Positions 55,820 to 64,000 of a stretch of DNA of 64,000 nt are shown here, one piece after another; the stretch's first letter is position 1; every line of letters starts with the position of its first letter. The stretch spans positions 830,085 to 894,084 of the forward strand of contig CACRXP010000165.1 of the NCBI GenBank assembly GCA_902702965.1, written 5' to 3'. The stretch is from Spirometra erinaceieuropaei. Taxonomy: Eukaryota > Platyhelminthes > Cestoda > Diphyllobothriidea > Diphyllobothriidae. Both the position numbers and the translations under genes were made by a program. Under the pieces are notes generated by a model. The model did no database searches, was not told where the DNA came from, and was given only the letters and a program-made list of their open reading frames with translations.

Positions 55820-56130
55820 ACAGTTCGACTGTCGTGTCCGACGAGGTCCACCATGTGTTCCACCGCGAGGTGGAGTAGACACGGTGACTAACGAAGTATC
55901 TGCCACACTTTCTCTCTCCTCCTTCTCACCTGGGCGCGGTGTCAGGACGAGGGCGGGGGAGACCTCAGGTAGCTTGCGCGGGCGGACCCCACCTAGGCGT
56001 ATCATCACACCGCCTGATTCACAACAAACGCTTAAAGAAGATCTTAACCGATAACAGCACCACAGCGGGTCGGAAAGATGAAAGTGAATGGGCAGCCATA
56101 CTCACGATCTGTACACCCAGCAAGAGCGCA
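55820..56130 (+). repeat. family W copy
   Basis: CACACTTTCTCTCTCC, CGGACCCCACCTAGGCGTATC, CACCGCCTGATTCACAACAAACGCTTAA match 7795-7960. The preceding 55820-55870 continues the outer part (CAGTTCGACTGTCGT). Confidence 0.65.
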
Positions 56131-57030
56131 AGACCATCCATCGGCAGGGAACCAGGTACCAGAGAACTGCCAACGCATGCCAGGCTGCAAGGACCATGGT
56201 TTGCTGATCATGGCATAGCATATGCTCACTTTCCTTGAGTCCGGAGCATAATTCGCAACGAACTACTATAACTTGCCGTTTTGGCACTCAAAAGGACTTT
56301 TTTATCCTTCTAAGTGTGACCCCTGTGACACCCACATTTGTGTGAGATCAGAGCCGTCCTCATTGAAGCCCGGTGGGTGGTCGAATCGATCTGTTCAGCT
56401 TTTCCAGCCACTGTGCTCACTCCGGCCGCCGGTCTTTTTGACCTTGCCTTGTCGTTGGATCAGTTCAAAGGTGGGATGGGTGAAGTGGGATCAGAGCAGA
56501 TCTGATTTGGCGGGAAAAGGTACTCCCCCTCCACTCCCTCCCCCCCCCCACCGTAACACAGGTGTCCTTGAGCCAAATTTCAGGAAGGGTGCTTATCCCC
56601 GTGTCCTAACCATAACCTTGTTGCCGGCAGGCATCATGGCCATGTCTGGCGTCCCGATGTAGGGTCCCTTTGCCTCAAAGTTATCCACCTTCGCAGCGAG
56701 CGGCCCAGGCTTGCTGAACTGCATCCACCCGACCGATTTCAACTCGGACAGACATGTGTCTACAGAGTCGCAACTGTCCATGCGCCACCCCCGTGAGGAT
56801 GCGACACCGTCCGCTTGCCCACCACCTCTTGACAAATCGACACACACCAATTGGACACTCCTTAAGATTGCCCCACAAACATACGAAAGTAGCTGCCACC
56901 AGGACTCTCAGGAATGACTGGACGCAGTCAGCACCAGCCCTGGCTTCGTCAGCGGCCACTTCCGCCTGAGGGGACAACTCAGGTTTCTGTGTGCAGTAAT
57001 TTCCTCATTTTGGTGACTTCTGTCTTTTTC
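56131..57030. other. no recognised gene
   Basis: Frames at 56273-56662 (129 codons, with a poly-Pro stretch) and 56593-56977 (minus) overlap. None shows a domain. C-rich run at 56525-56550. Confidence 0.4.
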
Positions 57031-57037
57031 TAGGTCA

Positions 57038-57331
57038 GATATGCATATTTAGCCCCACCTGAAGTAAACAAGCCCCAGCCACCTGTAATACGGGACTGGT
57101 GGTAATAGGGGTTTTTACAGGTGAGGCCGGTGAACGCATAGGCGACGAGGTCAAGTAGTCGTAAGCAAAAGAAAAGCTATTGGGGATGCACGGTTGTACT
57201 TCGAGGAGTTGAGAAATAATTGCCCTAGCCCAAAACCATAACTTATAACCATAACACCTAACCCTAAGCCCTAGCCCTAACTCCAACCCCAACAGTATTG
57301 TGTCCATCAGGTGGGGCTACATAACCACATC
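57038..57331 (-). mobile_element. MITE with internal telomere-like tract, minus copy
   Basis: Inverted partner of 46633-46913. The right end CAGGTGGGGCTACATAACC is the complement of the left end there. The interior CCCTAAGCCC tract is at 57215-57300. The left end (GATATGCATATTTAGCCCC) is more diverged. Confidence 0.8.
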
Positions 57332-57461
57332 TTACCTTTTCCTACAACACGCAGTCTGGCCTGATTATTGTGGCGCTCTGAGTACACTCTCGCCGTTTTG
57401 GCGCAACATCTGTATCTAGCTTGTGAAGCAGTGGTGGATATCATCTCTTGAGAAGGTCAGA

Positions 57462-57520
57462 AGGTCGGTCCGTATGAACGATCGGTGAGCGCCCCCAAAC
57501 ATTGTATATTCCCGACCGAA
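57462..57520 (+). mobile_element. SINE family S1, 3' end fragment
   Basis: CCGTATGAACGATCGGTGAGCGCCC is the family 3' end, directly upstream of a full copy at 57536, giving a tandem arrangement. Confidence 0.65.
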
Positions 57521-57535
57521 AACCCACTGGGCAAC

Positions 57536-57805
57536 GGGCTCGTGGCCCGGTGGGTAGAGGCGTGGATTTCTAGATCGTGAGTTCGAGGCTCGGGTGTTCC
57601 ACACTTCGGGCTTGGGTATGGCTGGCTGACGACGGCTAATAAGCCAGAAATGGACATTCCAGTCTCCCTTGTCTTTGTCGGTAATATCATTCGGCCTATA
57701 TATCATGCGCCGCTCTGCGGCTGCTGGTTGGGCTCGAGAGAGAGCCCTTAAGGCACAACGGAACGAGTGAGTTCCGTATGAACGATCGGTGAGCGCCCAC
57801 TACCA
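57536..57805 (+). mobile_element. tRNA-derived SINE, family S1, full copy
   Basis: Head GGGCTCGTGGCCCGGTGGGTAGAGGC with box B-like GTGAGTTCGAGGC, body with GGCTGGCTGACGACGGCTAA and GTCTCCCTTGTCTTTGTCGG, 3' end ACGGAACGAGTGAGTTCCGT and GAGCGCCCACTACCATT. With 9391-9672 it defines the family. Confidence 0.88.
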
Positions 57806-57809
57806 TTGC

Positions 57810-58304
57810 AATCTCTCTTGACATATCTTGTTTTAAACGTACATTGAAGTAGGACTTTTCAAACACTAGCAGCTAAAATTTCAAGTTCTCCTCCTTCATG
57901 CACCAAAAAACGTCCTCGTTTCTGGACCATCGGAGGCAGATGAGCAGGGACCGTGGCGCACATTGGAGAACACCATAACAAACTGGTCCATCCAGTCTTG
58001 TGTAGTTGCATGGGCAGGTGGAGTCGAGACATTTGTACTTTACCCCCTCCCCCCTCCACCGTGGACTCTGTACCCTTGATGATTCAACTTGGCCATTGTT
58101 TCGGCAACACAAGTCCAAAGGTGACATTCCGTCTGCCAGCCGGAACGCGCCGCTCACTGCTAATTTGGTGTTGCGGCCTTCTGAAGACAGTCGCTGACCT
58201 CATCTGCCTTTGCTTTCTCTCAGAAAGCCCAGATAAACAGAAAATAGGGTGCAAGAAAGGCGATATTGCCAGTGGAGCGCCCAGAAGAGAGGACATGAAA
58301 CTTA
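57810..58304. other. no recognised gene
   Basis: Frame 57953-58381 (142 codons) runs into the long-TIR element at 58305 and is overlapped by antisense frames. No domain recognised. Confidence 0.35.
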
Positions 58305-59300
58305 CACTGGGTGGACTAGCTCATAAAATGTCAACCGAACTTCCGAAATACGTTTTCTTTTCGAAAAGCTTAATTGAGTAGTATTGTAAAATTAATCATC
58401 ATACAGCACAATTCTATGATAATTCCTTTACCTCAGGATGCCGGCTTTCAAACGAACTTCTTTCCGGTTGCATGCAAAAACTACACTCTACAACAAATGA
58501 CTACTTAAGGGACATGAATTTTTCTCATTGATTTTCGATTTGCTTAAAAATTTAATTGTATTTCGTGGAAAACATGCATAAAAGTATTAATTCTTTTGCT
58601 CATTCGGTAGGAAATTACGTCTTTTTCCAATTTCTTGCTCGAAGTAGGTGTATAATTCTGGTTTCCAAAAACTTTTCCAATTCCCGAATAATTTCGAAAT
58701 CCGACCTGCCGTTACACTTGCACTCAGGGTTTCCAAACTATAAGCCGTATATTTTTTGCATGCGGAAAACTATACTTTTCTCTACAGTAATAAGAGGAGA
58801 CCAAAGGGGGTTCATAAAATTTAGCAGTGGATTTCAGCCATATTGTTAACTGCATAAGCCACGCTGGTAAATGCAGAAGCATGACGTTTTGTGAACGGCT
58901 ATTTCACAGTATTAAAAATTAAATTAAATCAGAGACTTTTTGAAAACCTAATTATAATTTTTCTTCCAGTATAAAATTGGAAGAAGACGTAATTTCTTAC
59001 CGAATGAGCAAAAGAATGAATATTTTTATGCATGTTTTCCACGACATATAATTGAATTTTTAAGGGCATCGAAAGCCATTGAGAAAAATACACTCTACTT
59101 AAGTAGTCATTTTTGTAGTGTATATTTTTTGCATGCAGCCGGAAGTAAGTTCGTTCGAAAGCCGGCGTTTTGGGGTAACTGAATTGTTATACAATTATGC
59201 TGCATTGTGATCAATTTTACAACCTTACTTAATTAATCTTTTCGAAATGAAAACGTATTTCTGAATGCGGTTGACATTTCATCAGTTAGCCCACCTACTG
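58305..59300 (-). mobile_element. long-TIR Tc1-type MITE, full length
   Basis: 996 bp flanked by TA. Left end CACTGGGTGGACTAGCTCAT, right end AGTTAGCCCACCTACTG. Spacer in minus sense (AAACTTTTCCAATTCCCG). The open frame at 58556-58849 aligns by eye with that at 28103-28432 (LPLHLHSGFPNYKPYIFC shared), reflecting common nucleotide sequence of the spacer. Confidence 0.92.
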
Positions 59301-59849
59301 TAGTCGTAAAGCTGATCTGCTTTTAGTGATGTCTAGCACACTAAATCAGAAGTTAATGAGTGAGCAGATGGCTCTAGTGGTGGCTGTGCGATGTATCATA
59401 CGGGATTTCTGTCAGTCTGGTACTTTTAGCTGGGGAGAGGTTTGTGACCTAACTAGTTTTCATCGCCTTTCTTCCCCCACTTCCCGCTGACCTTGAACTT
59501 TATGGCTTTGTTAGGTACCCAGTCATACTCCTTCCACCTGTAAACGCCAGTCCATCACGGACGCAGGTCACAAGAGTTAATGGCAGCGCACGCGGACCAA
59601 CCAAGCTCTATAGAGCAAAGACATTTTGGGCCTTTGAACTGGCCGGCTAGGGTAGATAACCAATGGTTAGGGACCTCCTCGACGGCTGGGTTCTCCCACT
59701 ACCTCGTCTTAGCTTTTGGAATAGTCACTGGCGTCTTTCGGGCAGATTGTCTTCCTGTCATATCACACATTTGACTGTAAACTTTGTTACTCCGATTTTC
59801 CCCGTCAGCTGGCGATTAATGATGCTGGGTTATTGACTTAGTATTTGGT
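59301..59849. other. no recognised gene
   Basis: No repeat or gene recognised. Confidence 0.4.
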
Positions 59850-60237
59850 CAAGTAAAACAATTTTACCAGCGGCATTACGTCCGTGCGCAAGTGAACCGC
59901 GTGAATACGCCATCGGAGAGACCGGAGTTAGCTTGAACCAGTCAACCGACAGTATCTTATCGAGAGGCTGCAAAAAGCTGCTGCTCTCGTTCCCTCCACC
60001 CCTGTCCGTCCTCCTTATCGCTCCACTCCCCAACTCCCCCCCCCTTTCTCGCGACTTTTGCACCCTCGGCCGCCAGACCGTCTGGCCGGATGACGTGTAA
60101 TCATCACCATCGGCAATGCGTTGACGTGGTCGTTTTGCAGCGTGCAGTGCCACGTCGGCCACAGGCCGTTTTAGACCATTTGACTGAACTTCTGACCAGC
60201 GGGGTGATTTCCTCGTCCTCCCGAAATGCAACTTGTC
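59850..60237. repeat. dispersed repeat, paired with 47150-47550
   Basis: Collinear with 47150-47550, with several small gaps (the C-rich tract differs in length). Same plus-strand orientation as its partner. Family unknown. Confidence 0.75.
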
Positions 60238-61960
60238 TTCTCATCATTGTCGTCTTGACCACCTCTGACTGGAGACAGTCACCAGCACAAGTAAGCGGAA
60301 TTGTTGAATGACTTGAGCAAATTCGCGGTAATACACACGATTTGTTTCTGTTCTCTAACATTTCACTAGTAAACGCCTGACCCAGTTAGCCGGCTATCCG
60401 ACTAACTAGCATACATTTCATCAGTGAAACTCTAAGTTCCCTATAATGAATTTCCGAAAACAACCATTCTCCAGCACAGCTTCAGCATTTGCTCTTGTTA
60501 CGTCCCCTCCGAAGCAAACGAAGCGCGCGGCGGCAAACTGATGAAGCTAGCTGTCTCAAATTCGCTACATGAGGTACCCTGTAGACCCAATTATTCTCTA
60601 AAACCGCCGAGATTTTCTACCGTCAGTCAGACCGACGATCCGGATGGCAGATCGGCATATTTAGAATAGCAGGTCTGGACGCTAAATGGTGGTGAAGATT
60701 TTCAGTAATCTTTTCCCGAGAAATATTCCTAATCAGCAGACAGCTGCACACAAATATTTAACTAAGAAGGCGTTACTTGCACAAAGAAGGGTAGAACACG
60801 GAAAGGACCCCACATGAACAAAATTCCTATATGTTGTCTACTTATTCGATTTAGGTAGCTTGAAATGTTTGAGGTCCCTGTCGTCAAGACGGCCTTTCGG
60901 GAAAGTATGGGTCCGATTTCAAGTTAACTAAGCAGTAAAAAGGTAGGACATGGGAACAGAAGACCTAATTCAAACAAGTGTTCCTTATATGTGAATAAAG
61001 TGACGTTCATGTGACGTTCCTATTCCCGTAGAACTAAATTAGGTAAGTCAACTGCTTAGGTTGTCTGGCAAGTGATCAAAATAAGAACAAACACCTCATT
61101 AAAGATAGTGGGGGAAGTATGTAGAATTGCTTCAGCTGAGAATCAAGCTCGTGAGAAGTCCTGTTGGGCAACCGGAAAGACGGAATTTAGTAAATATGTT
61201 TTTGGGAAGAAAAACGCGAAGATTCCAGGAAACAGACCACCTCCATGACTGAATACCACCAGCAATGTCGGAAAAGTTTTCCCCAAAGATGCTGAAAGAT
61301 CTAGATGGCCAGGTTGTATGTGGAAACTCGGTATCTTGATGATTTGCCATGACTCTCATGATAAGTTAGAGAAATACTTATTTATATCGGAATGGGTAAG
61401 AGCGTATTATAGCCACCCATAGTAATTCACGCAGATGTTGTCGTTACTTATTGTCATTGGGTATTTCAAACTGTCGTACCAGAACGTTTCCAAAATCGTC
61501 CTCGAGGTGCGTGACGTAGCTTATAATACATGCATTGGTGTGTCTGAATTTGATTTTTTTCGAGGGATGGATATATTGCGCTCAAATCCTCGGAAAATGA
61601 ATTCATTTAAATGTGCAACCGCCAAAATGGAGAACACTAAGATATATCCATTTCGGGCATGTTAGCCGTATTCGGCCAGGGATACCTCAACTTCTGATGC
61701 TGACGCACGTGGAATTTGAACCAGTATCCACAGCAGCATGGAATCGCCCCATATAAGAGTATGAACTAGTCGCCGACGAAGAAACCGGAAATGACCACGC
61801 CGGTCTCACGCGTAATTCTCAGCAACACTCTTCAGCTATGGGATGCATCCAGTTTATAATTCAGTATATATGAGGGATATAGGCAGAGCCTTGGGAAACC
61901 CTATTCACAAATAGACGTATGAAAAAAAGCATGCTGATATTTACATAGCAGTTATGCCAG
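60238..61960. other. no recognised gene
   Basis: Short frames only. Around 61770-61810 (GAAACCGGAAATGACCACGCCGGTCTCAC) there is a faint likeness to the S1 SINE body, too weak to annotate as such. Confidence 0.35.
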
Positions 61961-62332
61961 TCATTGATATCGTGTAAATGTTTGACCATCAAGCATGAAT
62001 GTATCTAGTCTCCTTTTGAAGGTCTCATCGTTTTCCGCTAAGACAACGAAGTTCGGCAACTTGTTCCATCCTTCAGCCAGGCGGTGGGAGAAGAACTTGG
62101 TCCGCACTTTGAGTTTGGCATACTTTAGTTTCAATTTGTGTTGGTGGCCTCGAAGATTGGTCGTCCGCGCCAGTTCGAGGAAATCGTCAAACTGAAGAGC
62201 ACAGTATAATCCTCGGACGATCCTGAGGGTCATGTTCATAGCCCCTCTGTATTGTCTAGAAGAGAGAGCAAATATTCTAGCTTTGCCTTTCTTCAAATCT
62301 AGTGGACAGAAAAGATCTTGAAATGGAGACAA
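61961..62332 (-). pseudogene. non-LTR reverse transcriptase, C-terminal end
   Basis: Minus frame of 123 codons: ALSSRQYRGAMN, then FLELARTTNLRGHQHKL, VRTKFFSHRLAEGWNKLP and a FKRRLDTFM ending. This is the conserved tail of Jockey/CR1/RTE-type non-LTR reverse transcriptases, just past the polymerase domain, where the proteins commonly end. A stop lies immediately upstream of 62332, so the polymerase palm (with the YxDD box) is absent: a 5'-truncated or frameshifted remnant. The exact clade is not decidable from this tail. Confidence 0.75.
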
Positions 62333-64000
62333 CTAAGAAGTATTTCTCAGCAGTCGTTTAGTTTGTCGACCGTAAGTGTCAACGTTGGCCAATGTCCCTA
62401 TGAGACCGGCTCAGTGGCGGAACAGGCCTGCTCTGCATTGATCCCACTTCGCCCTTCCGACATTCAACTTGTTCCAACAACAATTAACGGTGAAGACGAG
62501 CGCAGTGACGGAGGTCCCTGAGCAGCCTGTCTGAGTGTGTTAAACATACTAGGCTTTAATTAGAGGGTCTCCGATCGCACACAGGTGAGGTCGTCATAAG
62601 GAGTCACATTTAGAACGAATCGTTAGGCCCACACTACTCATCCTACGAGGGACCAAGCCATCCTACAAGACGAAAACCCGACGAATCACCACTTTTTGAT
62701 GGCTAACTTGGTTGTTAAGCTCGTTTCTATGGTTAGAGAGGGACTATGAAGCGCTTAGTGCGAGCAGGGTCAACCTAAGACTCTTTCTCTTCCTCTCTCC
62801 CATCTCCTGTGCCCCGGTAGTTTGTACGGGCCTGGCGACGACTGATAATGGCCCGAAGTTTCCGTTAAACACGTTCCACACCCGTGGACCACACTAAAAA
62901 AGGTCCCACACAGACTCGGCGTAGCCTGACTAATGCAAGTCCTCATTCAGAGCCGTTCCGTTTTCGGCTCATCGCAGCAGTGGCGTAGGCTGTTCGCGGT
63001 CGAAATTCTCAATTGCAAACCGAGAAATACACGCAGGTCTGTGAGAGCGGATTTTTCAGATTTATTCGTACGCCTCCTCTGGAGCTATGCAGCCACCAAA
63101 GTTCTCACTACATTGGCTTGCTAACTTCAAAAACTTTTTGCTGTGCAAAATCATTTTCCCCGAGTTCCAACAACAGTTCATGGCGAATCTCCAAATTGAA
63201 TAAACACTCTTGACTTTCTGATGTAGTAGGGGACTGTAAGGAGGTGAAGCTCAACCTGCTTTCATTGTCGTATGGGAAGTATAGTTACCACAGTTCAGCA
63301 ATATGAATGTCAGTTGTCCACTCAATCTCGGGGGTTCTGAGATGATTAATGATCTGGACTTTTGGAATATCATAGGCATCGGCTCGCACAGTACGTCGGC
63401 CAATTCTTGACGGGCAACTCGATGAATTCTATATGGACTAGGGAATTTGGTAGATTTCAGTCGAGGTGTGCGAGAAGCATAGATGAGCTTCGAAGGCAGG
63501 CGAAGCACAGCTTTGCCGTTTTTGTGAGTGGGGATTGAAGCATTTGTTCCATGAGTGAATATCGACTACAGAAGATCATTACTTCCATTTGTTCGTTTTT
63601 ATTTAGCCTCATGCGTGCTACTGAGCGGAGGAAAATAGAATCCGTTCAACACTTTTACCAAGATAGTTTTAGCCGCGGAATACCGACATTTGTCTTACCA
63701 AGAACGTTGCCGGCTTACGGGCCTTGATCCTTTATGGTTCCGTAAATTACAAAAGGGACTATTTTTGCTATTTAATTTCTTATATACTCACACATTTAAC
63801 CCACTCACTTCTTAAAGACATCATATCCACCCACGACGTAACAGTCACCGTGAGGTCTTTGAGTTTTAGTGTCGCACAAGCTAAGCGACTTCGCTCGCTT
63901 AGCCGTAATGCGCCGATACTAGTTACCCTTTTCTCCATGATAGAAGTTGATTTTATCTTGTCGAGTAGGGAGATGACTAGAGACTTCTGCCGTAAATGGC
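62333..64000. other. no recognised gene
   Basis: Frames of 60-85 codons (63251-63508 minus is the longest) carry no domain. No repeats of the families above were recognised. Confidence 0.4.

Overview
The window looks like an intergenic or heterochromatic stretch of a repeat-rich animal genome. A flatworm, perhaps a large-genome tapeworm, is my best guess. The reasons are degenerate TTAGGG-type tracts, tiny-intron Tc1/mariner, Merlin, Penelope-like (PLE, with GIY-YIG) and non-LTR remnants, two tRNA-derived SINE families, no operons and no long open reading frames. The organism assignment is inference from repeat content. I found no convincing host protein-coding gene: most open frames are under 100 codons and many lie inside repeats.

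The dominant component is a family of ~0.9-1.0 kb DNA elements whose two ends are inverted repeats of about 365 bp around a ~255 bp spacer. At least fifteen copies or fragments occur from base 1 to 59300, most bounded by TA. Their outermost ~26 bp closely match the short terminal repeats of a 1.8 kb Tc1-like element at 53643-55439. That element has a nearly complete transposase (DDE catalytic triad, one 43-nt intron), so it is a candidate source of transposase for the non-autonomous family. One copy (24422-26399) is split by a ~980 bp element with terminal inverted repeats and an 8-bp target duplication (hAT-like).

Region by region: 1-10400 holds an end fragment of the family, telomere-like tracts, CCA/CAG-type low complexity (7450-8660) and a SINE pair in inverted orientation (9150-9672). 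10435-19862 holds five long-TIR elements plus a tRNA-like gene at 15401. 19863-22180 is mostly unique. 22668-28826 holds more long-TIR elements, including the hAT-interrupted one. 28858-29300 holds two tandem tRNA-like units. 30251-31425 is a PLE fragment in a 468-bp near-perfect palindrome with hammerhead-ribozyme-like motifs. 32642-33620 is a long-TIR element. 34774-35790 holds a Merlin transposase remnant and a second GIY-YIG fragment, and 38262-39062 a third PLE fragment with a ribozyme-like motif. 40990-50139 holds more long-TIR elements, another pair of tRNA-like units (46136-46495) and a telomere-like-tract MITE (46633). 50440-50780 is a second SINE family. 52678-55439 is a long-TIR element beside the Tc1-like element. 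57038-60237 holds a MITE, a SINE, a long-TIR element and a dispersed repeat. 61961-62332 is the C-terminal end of a non-LTR reverse transcriptase. The last ~1.6 kb shows nothing I recognise.
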